From: Zonotrichia leucophrys gambelii
Taxonomy: Eukaryota > Chordata > Aves > Passeriformes > Passerellidae
Assembly: GCF_028769735.1 (NCBI RefSeq)
Contig: NC_088177.1
Coordinates: forward strand, 25,576,099-25,640,098
Length of the DNA stretch: 64,000 nucleotides
Direction: 5' to 3'
Shown here: one piece after another, positions 48,801 to 60,800 of the stretch
Position numbering within the stretch: position 1 is the first letter of the stretch
How the letters are laid out: each line of letters opens with the position of its first letter
The notes under the pieces: model-generated
Told to the model about the DNA's origin: nothing
What the model saw: only the letters and a program-made list of their open reading frames with translations
Databases searched by the model: none
Made by a program: the position numbers and the translations under genes

Positions 48801-51800
48801 TCAGATAATTGGTTTTAGTTTCTGGAAAAATACTGGAAGAGTACATCCAGAGCTTGCAGACGTTGGGTTCAGAAGAACAAAGGAGATGAATACTGGCCAA
48901 CAAATATTTTTTCAAGGATAAATCACATAAAATCAAGCTAATTTTCTTCTTGGAGAAGGTTACAAGCCTTGGCCATAAGGGAAAAGCAGCAGATGTCCTG
49001 AAGTTTATCCTTAGTCAGGCTTCTGATTTGCTTTACTTGACATTTTCATAAGCAAGTTAGGCAAGTGAGAGCTAATGAAACTGCTCTTGGGTGAATGAAT
49101 GCCTGGAGAGAGCCTTTCAGAATGGAAGGCTGTGCTGGGCAGAGGAGTGTTTTATTCTGTGTCCAGTTCTGCTTGGTATTTTCATTAGTGACCTCGGGAA
49201 ATTAGAGACTTGAAGATGGTGTTAAGTGAAAATGTGTTTTAAGTATGGTGAAGGACAGGATTGAGATTCAGAAAGATTTGGACAAACATTGGAAAAAATA
49301 ATCTGAAATATATAAATTTGCTAAAAATGAGTGCAGATTTCTTTGCTTCAGAATAATTCCTTGAGAAAAAAAAACAAACTAGGTTTTGGAACAATTGGCT
49401 TGGTAGTCATTTTGCAGAAGAAGATCTGAGAGTTGTGGTGAATCACTAGCTGAATCAGCAGTGTCATGCTGTTGCAAAATGGCAAGCTGGGAGTTATAAA
49501 CAGGATTACAACCTGGAAGCCTCATAAAATACTCCTTTTTCTCTGCAATTGTAATGCCTTTGCCAGAATAAAATACCCAAAGTAGTAAATCAATTGGAGA
49601 GAATCTTAAGAAAAATTGAAATTATCAGAAGTCTAAAAATCAAAAAGAAGAGAGTTAGTTTTAGACAATCTAGAAAAGAGATTGTAACATCTATTAATAT
49701 TTGAAGTATTTACTGTACTCATAAACAAAGAGAAAAGAGAGTAATCTTTGCTTTGTCTGCTTGGTCCCTATCTGGGATGAGAATTGCTTGACCTAATTGC
49801 AAGATGGAAGTTCTTAGGTAGACAGTGGAAAAGGTTTCTAACTGTGTAGAAAATTAAGGACTGTATTATATTACTAAAGAAAGTTGTGTGTGAAAGGTGG
49901 TATTTTAAGAATAAGTTGAACAGATGTTTGTGAAGGAGGGATGTGAATTCCCTGATTGTGTGAAATCCCTTCCAGTCCTACTTTCTGACATTCTGACACT
50001 TAGTTAGAATGTTTTGTGAATTAAAAGTGAACACAAAAGTCTGTTGTAAGACTCTGAAGTGTTTTGAAAATAAGAAAGCAAGTATGTTCCTTCTGTATTG
50101 TTGAATGCTTAGGTGTGAATTATTGTCTATTTGCTGTGCAGTCAGTCCAGTTCACAGAACTGGATTTGTTTTTTAAATAGGTGATGAGGTACCAACAAAT
50201 TTGCAATTGATTACAGAATTTCATAAAGCATGAAAGAATTTCAATTCTTACATTTGAAAACTATTTCTTAAATAATTGAAAAGATGCATTGTTTTTATGA
50301 TTTGAGCATGAAAGCTTGTCTAGGAATCTTTAGATTGTGTTTTTTGGTGGTGCTGTTCTATGATGTCACTACACTTTAAAAACATGCTGTAAGCCTGTCA
50401 ACCCCTTCCTAAGTGTCATAAAATCTAGTTAAACCCTCATAGGAGTTATTTTGAGCACAAGTTAAGGTGAGAGACAAAATCCATGTGTTTTAATTTAAAT
50501 GAGCAATGTGTGGAACTATGGATTTTTAAACTGTATATTTGAGGTCCAAATTATATGTTGCTTTAGAGTGTTTTCTAGCTAAGTTCATATTCACCAAGGT
50601 TTTGTTCTGTTTTAATTTCAGATAAATATGAGAGAGAAGCCAGTAAATATTGGAATGAATTTTACAAGACACATAAAAATAACTTTTTCAAGGATCGCAA
50701 TTGGCTGTTTCTGGAGTTTCCAGAAATTCTTCCAGAAAAAAGGAGAGAAGAGTTCAAAACAGAAAAAATATCTTTGGAACACACAAAAATAAATAATGAC
50801 AACAGTTTTTCACTCAAAAATGGAATGTTTGAAGAAGGAGAAAAATACTGGGAGAAAAATTATGGATCTGGTTCTACTGCTGTACAAGGATATGTATATA
50901 GTAAAAATCAAGTGAAAGCTCTTCCTGCCAACCCTCAAGGTAAAAAGTGTGGAGAAGAACTTGGCAAGGTCGAATCCTTCCCTGGTTGTGATGCCACTTA
51001 CCGAATATTAGAGGTAATGCACTGCAAATGTTCTGCACATCTACAGAACTCCACAGAATTACTCAAAAATCTCATGAAGACCCTTACTAAGTATCAGGAA
51101 AGCGAGCCTTTGGAATTTTATGTACTACATTCATTTATGGCAGAAACTTTCAGAGAAACCTAAATCTGGACTTGGTTTTCCCGTTACAGTTTTTCCATAG
51201 TTAGAATAGGGCTAGATTGTCAGATTCCATTTTCATTGAAAGTCAGGATTTTTATTTCCTCAGGACAGGTGTGAGTTTAAGTGCTTTGTCTCAAAGTGCA
51301 AGTACTTGCTGCATTTTTGCCAAATGGTGAAATTTGACAAGAGTATTGCATTTTCTTATGCAATTTGAGAGACTGATTCTCTTTTAACTTCAGAAAAACG
51401 TTGGGGAGAAACATGATCGTGTACATGATTTGAGAACTGTGGTATTAGCTGATTATACCTTTTCTGGCCAACATACCTTCAAGTCTAATGGGTCCTACTG
51501 GCCAACTAATTTAAGACAAAGATAGCAAAAAAAGGTTTTGTTTGCCCATTTATTTTGATTTTATCTTTCTCTTCTGATTTTAGGTTGGCTGTGGAGCTGG
51601 AAACAGTGTCTTTCCTATTCTGAAAGTTCTATGGTAAATTGTGTTGGATTTCCAAATATGAGTGTTGTATTCATATCTTCATTTTCAACAAATGTTGGTG
51701 CTGGATCTGTGCTGCAGGAAGCATTGAGTGAACCATTTTACAGTGCTGAGATTCTTAGTGTGTCAAACTACAAACAATAATGGTGCCATCAGTATAGGAT

Positions 51801-54800
51801 GCTCCTCATGTTGCTCCACCCTGGTCTTGGGGGATCATATTTGCTGACAAAGTTTGTCTCTGAGTGCATTCAGACTGAGTTCTTATAGTTAATCTCAGGC
51901 AGATTAAATATTCTCTTGTTTTATAGATCACTGTAAAGCTACCAGGTATCTCTTCAAAAGGCCAGAATCATAGAGAGCATAGATAGTATCATGTGAGCTA
52001 CTGGAAAGAAGTTCTATTTTTTCTGAATTGGCTGGTATATTTGTCACATTACTTGTGGTTTTAGTGTCAAGGCACAAGTCCTATATCACATTACTTAATT
52101 TATTGAAACGTCTTAATCCACTTAGCTTCCAGTTTTAGAAAAATCTGTTATGACAGCTTGTCCTCCCATCCATGTAGGCAGGAAGGTTTTATTGGAAAGG
52201 ATATGTATATTTCAAGGGTTGAAATAGATTTCTTTTTTTTCATGCCTTTAAGAGCTTGAGAGCTACACGATTAGTTATTCTGTCAATGAATTGTGATTGC
52301 TAGTATCACCATTATACAAGAATTCTCCATTTTGCAGATATGGAAATGCAACAGGAGGAATTAAGTGGTGCAGCAGGGTCATACATGATACCTCTGTTAT
52401 CAATGCATCTTCATCCCACAGCAAATGCTTTGCTTTAGGCAGCATGTAGTGAAAGGAGAGCCTGGTTTCATATGAAAACTTTGAAAGGAACCCTATATAG
52501 AAAAAGATATCACGTGGCTGTGTTGAAAAAGATGAGACAAACTTTTGTGTTTTCCTCACAGGAGGCATTAGTCATAGATTGGCATTTCTGATAATTAAGA
52601 AACTACTCCTTAGGTATTTTTCCTGGAGATCTCTATTCATGTGTAAATCCTTCAGTCAATCACATTGGTTGATAGATTGAACAACTTGCTTGTTTGTCTT
52701 GTATATGGCCTAATGGAAAGATCTCTTAATCTCTAAGCAGGCTTGGCATTAGAGAACAGTTGGTTTTACTCTGAATTTAATAATCTAAAAATTGCCATTC
52801 TGGCAATTACATGCATATAAAATAATATATCTATATGCATATAATTATATGCATATAAAAACAAGCCAGTGTCAAGCAAGTGTACCTTGGTTCCAAAAGA
52901 AAATTTCACTAAAGTTAGTAATGTCACTCTTAAACCTCTTCCCCCTGCCTCCCTTAAAATTTAAGTTAGTGCTTTTTAATACAGTGTGTCATGAAAACAC
53001 CATCCAGATCAAGCCATGTCTTTGTGTTAAGTGGACTTTTTACATAGTTACATAGAGTGGTTAGTTACCTAGAATAGTTCCTATTCTGCTCTAAAAAAAT
53101 AAAAGAAACCCCCAACATTCTAACAAGTCTATTAGGTAATCAGCTCAACCTTTCCAAAGGGACTGACTGGGTCCAGAGCCTGGCTGCTTGTCCTCATTCA
53201 TAATAAATACCTAAATTCAGCAATTCTCATGGTGGTCACAGAGCTGATAAAGGTTTTGCTCAGCAAATCAAACAAGCATGGAGTATATTTTGTTCCAGAA
53301 GCATTCTCCTGTTGAGCCTTCAGAAGTCACTGGCTTAGCTGTGTATACTGTGAGATCCACAGGCACTGGCAGAGTTTATCGATTCCCTTCTAAAGAAGCC
53401 ATCTATCCAAAATCTTAAATATATTTTTAATTAATTAAATTGATCGTGAGTTGATCATGAAGTCATCTCTTCGTGGGTTTTGAGTAGCTTTCTCAGTTTA
53501 TCCTTCTGAGGTGAAAAACTTCTCCCTAGAATTACTAGTATCTAATGAATGGTACAAGGAAATTTGCAGCTGGCTGAGTCTTGGACAGGAGGAGAAGGGA
53601 ATACAGTGCTGCAGGAAATTCTTATTCATCCTAGCTGGAAAGCAAAGGAGATAATGGAGTGCAGTAACCGATAATTCTTAATCAAATCAACAGAACAGCA
53701 AGGTGGTACATGGAACCCCAGACTTCTGCAGAACTGGGTGACTTTTGCAATTCTCCATCCCTGCCCAAATCATATTGCTAACTAAGCTGCATCCATGGGT
53801 TAATAATGCAGAGCTCCTGTAAGAAAATGTGACCTATTAATGTGCATTTATGCATTACAGCACCAGGACATTGTCATCAGTTCTGACAGCCCTCTGTGAC
53901 CTTTTTTCTTTTCCTTTTTGCTTCCTCACAGACAAGGCTATAATTCTTTTTGTACTAGCTGTCTGTTAGTATTCTTATGAATTTGTCTGCCCTATTGGTT
54001 CATTACAACCTATGTGGCTTTCCATGTGCTAGACATCAATAAAGCATGCTTGATCAAGCCTGTGGAGAAGCCCAGAGGACCCTCTGAAGTTTCATGAACA
54101 CTGATGTAGACTTTCATCTTATACATTAATAATTTTCTAACTGATGTTGGTTTTGTTTTCCTAGCAATACACCTGGAACCTTTCTGTACTGTTGTGATTT
54201 TGCTTCAGGAGCAGTGGAGCTGGTAAAGGTAATTCATGCACTCTCTTTAGAGTACTTTACAAGCCTGTAATTCAGGAGGCTGCCAGGAAGCCATCTTCAT
54301 GAAAAAGAATGTGATGGCTTTGACAACTTTTAACTGAAGTTTTCAATATTCCAAAGAACAAAGTCATACTGTATGCAGAGAGGAATGAATACCATCAGTG
54401 AGCTTGCTTCTCAGCTTGAGTAAGATACCGGACAGAATAGGCTTTTATATGAGATGTTTTACAATGCAGAATAATTGAAGAAAAAATGTTTCTTGAGTCA
54501 CAGTAAACGTATTAACTACTACTGTTCTCTCTGTGCCTCTTTTCATCTTTTTCCTGACAGTCACATTCGTCCTACAATTCAGCCTGGTGTTCTGCCTTTG
54601 TTCATGATGTGTGTGATGATGCTTTACCCTATCCTTTTCCAGATGAGATCCTGGATGTCATTCTCCTTGTCTTTGTGCTCTCTACTATTCATCCTGACAG
54701 GTAAATGAAGACTAAAGGGCAAAGCAAATGGGTTAAATCTCTTTTTTAACGGAAGGTTTTCAATAATACCCAAAGAAGATGATGGATCTTTAATGTTATT

Positions 54801-57740
54801 TAATAAGCTACAGCATGTATAAGGTATTTTAAATGCTGTTTCCGTTTTCAGGCTTCAAGAGAAAAGCTGGTCATGCTAATTATAATTAGTGAGTCTCCAC
54901 TCTCCATCAAAATACAAGGGATATATTGTAACTAAGTACATCTCTACTAGAAGGGACAGATTCAAAAAAAGGCAAATTACAAAACCAGGCTGACAATCTT
55001 CTAGAAGGTGGTTATTTTTAGTGATCAAAACCAAACATTCGTGATTTAACACCTTACAATGTGTTGATGTAGACTTAGACTGCTGATTTAGCCACATTCA
55101 AATGCTTACATGCAGCCCTTTTAAACTAAAATGGATCTGTAATTTTGTAACTCGTTTGGATTGCAAACATTTGATCTAATTTTCATGGGTAGCATTGAGT
55201 ACTGTTAGCCTTTGCTAATTCCTCTCGATGTCTAATGAACCAAATTTTATGACTGTTAAGGTTGGCTGATTGTGAACATGACCTTTTTTAATGCAAAAAA
55301 TTTAAAAGAGGGCATGTAAGTTAAACTTCTTGACTCTAACTAGGTTATATGAAGGGAAATACATGCTGTTTGTGTGATAATACATTTATTACTTCAAGAA
55401 TGTCATTAAAATGGGCTTGGTGTACAGAACAGTATTTGCCTAGGTCTGAGAACTGTTTCCCTGCTACTAGTGATTGGCTTTATACAGGAAAACCTTCCCT
55501 GTATAGAATATTTCTACTTTCTGTTTATTCAGACATGAGCACGAGTCACACAAAGCCAGGGTCCAGGTTTCAAAAACAGTTCAATCAGGAGGCTTTAGAT
55601 CTGTAATTCCAGCCATGCTGCCAGGAAGAAATTGGACAACAGTGATTCATTCAGTCACTGTGCCTGTAGAAGCAGTACTCAGATGTTCTGTCAAAATTTC
55701 TGTGGATCTTTTCCTATTAGTCTCTTAAGAATGCATTTGAGGTTTTTGTGGTTGATTTTCTGTTTTGTTTGGGTTTTGTTTTTGTTTTTGTTTTTTTTTT
55801 TGTTTGTTTGTTTTTTTTTTTTTTGAGGGAGGTGGGTTGTCATTTTTGGTTTGGGTTTTTTTTCCCCAGGGCTGACATGGATGCTTTTCTGTACATGCGT
55901 GTGTATACACACACAAAGATTTTCATGTAATTGTCTGTGTTTTGAGACCCACTTTCCAAAGATGCCTTAGTCATTACTTCCATCTCATAGAATTAAAATG
56001 ACCACATAAAGGAAAATGTGATCCAGATTCATCTTGCTCAATATACATTTTTTTTCTGGAAACTTTGAAAGTGGGAAATGAAAAAGAAAACCAAGGGGAT
56101 CATGGTGCAGAAGTTATGTACTTTGAAAAGATGGAAAATACATGTAAGAGGGACACATTTATATTCAGAAAATTGTTAGTTGGTAATTTCTCTCTAGGCT
56201 GTTGTGTTTAGTTTTTGATAATTGCTACTCTTGTAGTCAATTTTTAACACACTTCAATTATGCTAGAACACACCTCTAAAATTTCATTGCAGAATTGGAA
56301 ATATTAAACTTTCTTCAAGCTGTGTAATTAATGTCTTTTAGATTTGCTGGATGAAATTTCTCAAAGTGCTTTCACTTTTTGTGCACATACACTTCTTTCT
56401 GAGTGTGCAAAACTTCTGCTTCTATAGGCAAGGCTGTAATTCTGTGCACAGCTACTGTCCTGAACAGTCTCTTACTCATAGGCGGTGCTGCCTTTTTGGT
56501 CTGGGGCAGCAAACTTGGTTGCTTATGTTTGCAAACTTCACCAGCATCTCATCTATTCTCTAAGGATGCAAGGGGTTGTAAATAGGTTGGCTAAGCTACT
56601 GAAGCCAGGAGGAATGTTGTTATTTCGGGACTACGGAAGATACGATACAGCTCAACTTCGTTTTAAAGAAGGTAATTCCTGAATGGTTTGGTATTTTACT
56701 GTTCATTTTAGCTCTTTCTGGGGGAAAAAAAGAGTGACATGTCCTTTTTCATTCCTGCTCTAATTTCTTAGGTCATTGCTTGTCAGAAAATTTTTATGTA
56801 AGAGGAGATGGAACCAGAGTATATTTCTTTACCAAAGGTACGGAATGTTATAGTTTCATAGAATGGGTTATGTGTTTCTCAAGGTGATTTGGATTATGAA
56901 AGCTCATCTTAAAACATAAATTTAAAGAAGGTTTTATTGGCTTTTTAAAAAATTCTCTGCTTTTAAAAAGACCAAAGCTACCTGTTGTAAGAAAATAGTT
57001 TCCTTTGTATGCACACATCATTTGGGATCCTGCAATGTTGCTTACAGACGTCACTGGAAATTTCTCTTTAAGTATCCTGTGTGTAATTGTATGCTCAAAT
57101 TTTATTATTTAACCATGCACATGATTTCTATGTTAAAATTGAGGTAAACATGCTTGGAAGGAAAGTCTGTAGCTATATATGGCATAAAAGTCTGGATAGT
57201 CATTTGTCAGGGGAAGTAGCTTTATCTTGATAATATGTGAACAGTGACCAAATGGCATGCATTTGTTTACTCAACTATGGCACCTGGAACCTTGTGAAGA
57301 AAGGGTATCTATGGATGCTGTGAGTAATAACTAATGTGGTTTGGGCCTCAACATGACAATTGTTACTGCAATATAAATCAAGAGCTGTGAAAATGAATTT
57401 CTAACAAATCCTTATTACAGGTAGTGTCCTTTAGCTTTCAAATTGCAAAATAGATTTAATTCCATCTTTGGTTGAACTACAGGTTGGTAATTACTACATT
57501 CTACAAATGACTTTCTTTTTTAATTGCAATAATTTTTCATATGAAAAAATAGATGAGGTATGGAACATGTTCACCTTGGCTGGATTAACTGAAGTACAGA
57601 ATTTAGTTGATCGGCGATTACAAGTAAACAGAAAGAAAAAAGTGAAAATGCAGCGAGTTTGGATACAAAGCAAGTTCCAGAAGCCATTGCAATCTCTGCA
57701 GAATCCTGAAGAAAGCACCAAAAGGCACCCTTGTAAATAA
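42533..57740 (+). CDS. METTL8: METTL8, mitochondrial tRNA m3C32 methyltransferase, whole coding region, 9 coding exons
   Basis: Coding exons are 42533-42627 (the exon probably begins at 42472), 45881-45972, 50622-51013, 51584-51633, 54165-54228, 54561-54700, 56565-56671, 56772-56837 and 57553-57740. Together they are 1194 nt, 397 aa plus stop from the first in-frame ATG, against about 407 aa as recalled for human. All introns are GT-AG and phases close. The enzyme methylates cytosine 32 at N3 in mitochondrial tRNA-Thr and tRNA-Ser(UCN) using S-adenosylmethionine. The SAM motif EVGCGAGN is at residues 193-200, and later motifs include [25 protein letters not shown] and FYVRGDGT. The start is uncertain: the frame continues upstream with homology to the mammalian mitochondrial presequence but has no ATG there. 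Confidence 0.95.
45881..45972 (+). CDS. METTL8: METTL8 coding exon 2
   Basis: The acceptor is CCTTCTGCAG and the donor is GACCAAG|GTAACA. It encodes [20 protein letters not shown], then [10 protein letters not shown]. The DHMQWS motif belongs to the METTL2/METTL8 family. Confidence 0.95.
48054..48069. repeat. (AT)n microsatellite
   Basis: Eight tandem AT units lie in a METTL8 intron. Confidence 0.85.
48780..50000 (+). mobile_element. Ancient decayed CR1/L3-like LINE fragment in METTL8 intron
   Basis: The order of segments follows the end of CR1/L3 reverse transcriptase and its 3' UTR: GGTTACAAGCCTTGGCCATA near 48958, TATTTTCATTAGTGACCTCG near 49177, a frame reading [12 protein letters not shown] near 49408 followed by [10 protein letters not shown], and an end CCCTTCCAGTCCTACTTTCT followed by TGACATTCTGAC near 49970. 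Stops and indels break the frame throughout, and the catalytic-motif region is reduced to a CTTGAAGATGGTGTTAAG remnant. It is an old dead copy; edges are approximate. Confidence 0.7.
50622..51013 (+). CDS. METTL8: METTL8 coding exon 3
   Basis: The acceptor is TTTAATTTCAG and the donor is TTAGAG|GTAATG. It begins [20 protein letters not shown], then [18 protein letters not shown], the conserved tRNA-interacting N-terminal part. A poorly conserved polar linker of about 80 residues follows, then [12 protein letters not shown] leading into the SAM fold. At 392 nt it is the longest METTL8 exon here and is somewhat longer than I recall for mammals. Confidence 0.96.
51584..51633 (+). CDS. METTL8: METTL8 coding exon 4 (SAM motif I)
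   Basis: The acceptor is CTGATTTTAG and the donor is CTATG|GTAAAT. It encodes [16 protein letters not shown]. The glycine-rich motif I (VGCGAGN) binds S-adenosylmethionine. It is 50 nt and leaves two bases. Confidence 0.95.
54165..54228 (+). CDS. METTL8: METTL8 coding exon 5
   Basis: The acceptor is TTTTCCTAG and the donor is GTAAAG|GTAATT. It encodes [20 protein letters not shown], then K. The acidic residue of [11 protein letters not shown] ends strand beta-2 of the methyltransferase fold. Confidence 0.95.
54561..54700 (+). CDS. METTL8: METTL8 coding exon 6
   Basis: The acceptor is TTCCTGACAG and the donor is CTGACAG|GTAAAT. It encodes [20 protein letters not shown], then [20 protein letters not shown] and [14 protein letters not shown] and the [14 protein letters not shown] strand are family hallmarks. 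Confidence 0.96.
55771..55824. repeat. T-rich low-complexity tract
   Basis: Runs of T are broken by single G bases (TTTTTG and TTTG units). The lysine/glutamine-rich frames seen on the opposite strand arise from this tract. Confidence 0.85.
56565..56671 (+). CDS. METTL8: METTL8 coding exon 7
   Basis: The acceptor is TTCTCTAAG and the donor is AAAGAAG|GTAATT. It encodes [20 protein letters not shown], then [15 protein letters not shown]. The LKPGG turn and RDYGRYD motif are typical of METTL2/6/8 enzymes. Confidence 0.96.
56772..56837 (+). CDS. METTL8: METTL8 coding exon 8
   Basis: The acceptor is ATTTCTTAG and the donor is ACCAAAG|GTACGG. It encodes [20 protein letters not shown], then K. 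The FYVRGDGT motif is highly conserved in the m3C32 methyltransferase family. Confidence 0.95.
56838..57552 (+). other. METTL8 last intron
   Basis: This is AT-rich intron sequence of 715 bp in which I see no repeat or RNA feature. Confidence 0.7.
57553..57740 (+). CDS. METTL8: METTL8 coding exon 9 (terminal)
   Basis: The acceptor is a weak GAAAAAATAG. It encodes [20 protein letters not shown], then [20 protein letters not shown], then a basic tail and TAA ending at 57740. [12 protein letters not shown] and VWIQ.KFQKP match the family. Confidence 0.94.
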
Positions 57741-57861
57741 TTTTACTCCAGAAATGCAGTACAAAATCGAACTTCAGAAACGGAAGGAAATTTGAGTACG
57801 TGTGTTTTCATTTAAGTATGCATAAATGTTGTGTTAGCCACTGAAAAGTATTAAAAAGTTC

Positions 57862-57867
57862 AATAAA
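57862..57867 (+). terminator. METTL8 poly(A) signal AATAAA
   Basis: The hexamer AATAAA lies about 120 nt after the METTL8 stop and is preceded by an ATTAAA a few bases upstream. The 3' UTR would be about 140-150 nt. Confidence 0.7.
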
Positions 57868-57889
57868 TGTATTGAACTGAAAACCTTTC

Positions 57890-60800
57890 TCTGACTTTCT
57901 TTTCTTTGTAAATTCATATGTGTAAGAAAAATCTGAGGGGAGATAAAGGCCATTTCTGACTTCTGCTTTATATGCAATAATCTTTTCATAACTGTGACCA
58001 GGCATTATTTTACTCCCTTGAATATGAATAGTCAATAAGTATACACCTCATTCTGTTGAAATTCATGGTAGGTAAAAAGGTTAGTTTGAAGCATAATTGT
58101 TTCAAAGATTTAGAGAAACAGAGTATCTGTTCTCACTATTACCACAGACTATGGTAATTTCTGAGTCATATCCTTTTCAACCACCGTGTCTTACGACTGT
58201 ATTTCCTCTTTGGAGGGAAATTTCTTGGTGCATAAATAATGAAGACAAAAATTTTTTTCTGATTTGCATGTAGCTATGATTTCACACTAACTGCATGTGA
58301 TATGTATACATATCAGATTACTCAGTGATTTTTGTCCTCCTGACTGATTTATTATGCTGTCTCTGCTTTTTGTCTACATGCTCATAAGGAACAGGTCAAT
58401 TTCAAATACAATACATTACACATTTAAAGTGCTCTCGATTGTAAACTGAATATGTTTCATGTAGAAAACCATTACCAAAATGCCAAAACAGTTCTGACAC
58501 CAAATAGTTAATATTGGATAGTTGTCTGGATAAATACAAATATTATTTCTACGATAGGTTAGATATGCTAGAGGGAGGAGCAAAAACAGTAGTCCTAAGT
58601 ACATTTTATTAATGGTGTTATGGATTAATGTAATCACACTAGAATTGCAATCTATCTGGCAGCTGAGATATTTTTGTTGTTTACAAAAAGAAGTTGCTTT
58701 CTTAGGGATTCTACATTAGAAAGAAAAAACACTGTTTTTTATTGGCTGGGTGGGGATATAGCAAAGGACAGGACTAGTCCTGGCCTTCAATACTTTAAAT
58801 TCTTTTAAGAAGAAAAGTGAGGTGCAAGCTCTGTTTTCAAATGTAGAACATAATCCCGAAGGCTGTTGAGCTTGTATTTAAAGATTCCATTTTGCCACTC
58901 TGTTATTTTAATGTAATTTTAAATCACTTTGCCACAAGGAGGAGAGAACAAGATAAAGGTGAATGAATAAAATAAATCTCTTTATTTAAACAAGAGTGTG
59001 GGATGCATGTAATCTATAACATGTAGTTTTGAGTGTCATTAATACAGTGACACTCAAAGTCTCTTTTGTTGTTTTGTTTTAGGCTGAAGGGTAAACATGT
59101 CACAACTGATAGCCCAGCCTGTTGATCTTTTTGCAAGTTGTTAGTTGCTACGACAAGGGGGACTGATGGTCTCCTAGGAAGAAAACCCTAAATTGTCTAA
59201 ACAGGGATGCCAAATATCTTCATCCCCTTTAACCCAGATGTATTTCAAGAATGAGGTACAATAAGGGGTCTGATCCTGCATTTTTGATATATTTGAAACT
59301 CCCATTAGAGGAAAATACTGTTTTATGAATCAAGAGGCTTAGGAAGCTTTGGTTAGCAATAGCATTACTGTAACCTGCAATAAAACTCTCGTGGCATAAA
59401 TCAAAGGTTAAAACACAGCTGTGTTTCTTAAAGCCCTAAGAGATTGTAGCATCCTCATGGAAAATGTAAATAAATGTCTCCTTATATTTTAAATATGTTG
59501 CTACTCTGTTTTATTAATTGTGACTTCTGAATATACATAGCTCTTAGCTAGCACAAATCATTTTCACTTGTAGAATTTTCCAGGGAAGTGATGATGATAA
59601 GTTCTCGAGCATCGTGCAGTCTTATTCATGTGTGTGACGTAAATTTTCCATTTGTAGAGGCGAATGTAATGTTTGCTTTGGCACTCACGAGGCTATATTG
59701 ATTCGGGCAAGATTTTAATGTGCTGTTAGTTAAACAAAAGTGTGACTTCACAAAAAACAAACCCTGAATTTTGAATGGCCTTAAGTAAAATCAGCTGTTT
59801 CTCTTCCACAATTTACACTTCAAGTATTGGCTGCCTCTTTTAGAATAATAGTGCCTGATTTGGAAGTAATAAGATCAGCTACTATTTTAAGTGTAGAATA
59901 TCCACTGTCTGAACAGTTGTAAGATTCACAGAAGAGGATATGGAAAAAGGCATAATTCCCAATAAGAACTTTTGAATCTGAGTTGCACTTCCTGTATTTT
60001 GGCTTTATGATATTTCAGTTTTCAAAAAGCTTAATCAAAGACATATTTTTAAAATGCTTCCAAATTATCTGTATTAAGCAAGGAGGACTACTGAAATAAA
60101 AGAAGAAAAAGTGATGCAGGCATCTGTATAGGAAAGGCAGTTTAAAACAGCTAATTGTTAATTTCTGGAGGAAAGAAAAACTAGTTTATTAATATAGGAA
60201 ACTGCACTTAAGTTTCACTTTTGACATATGAAGTTGATTTTTTAATCAAATGTGTACCTAAAATTAATTAATACATATTCTATAAATATAAAACATTTTC
60301 ATTTGTAATTGCAAATTTTCTTTAATTTTTTGTGGAGTTCTTTTTGGTTGTTTCAAGCATGGCTTCCTAATGGCAATTAGAGAAAGGTGGTCTTGCTAGA
60401 TCTGACCTTCAGCTTCATTGGCTTGCTTTATGAATACTATGTCTTTTTTGTCCAGATGTACATGGTACTTACTGGCTTAGACCTTGCTTAGTTTTTAAGC
60501 AAGTGTGAGGCAGTTAAAAAGTAAAGAAAGTGACCAACTTTTTTTCTTACACTAATTTTGAAGTATCTAGTCAATAACAATTTGCTCATATAAAAAAATA
60601 TGTTGCCTTTTTCTTAGCAAAATGAAGGCAGATGCTTGTGCCACATTCACAAATGCACTGAATCTGCAGAGGACAGCCAAATGCAGCCATGATAAGTAGA
60701 ACTCTAGGAACACCAGGGAAAAACTTATTGTCTTGGAAACTGCACAGCTAATCTCCTGATTCTGCTGGTTAATAATGGCTAAAAGGTTATAGCAAACAAC

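Larger units (their letters stand above)
45973..56564 (+). other. METTL8 middle introns
   Basis: Intron sequence between the exons at 45881-45972 and 56565-56671. It holds a T/G-rich low-complexity tract at about 47561-47660, an (AT)n run at 48054-48069, the LINE remnant at about 48.8-50.0 kb, an AT-rich ATGCATAT-type inverted stretch at about 52809-52860, and a T-rich tract at 55771-55824. No other gene is seen. Confidence 0.65.

Noticed and set aside
52800..52862. ATGCATAT-type inverted repeats, considered as a hairpin RNA or palindromic element
   Set aside because: It is pure AT-rich low complexity with no stable GC stem and no flanking signals.
55691..55930. Lys/Gln/Asn-rich and Phe-rich frames at 55.7-55.9 kb
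   Set aside because: They are translations of a T-rich low-complexity tract in an intron.
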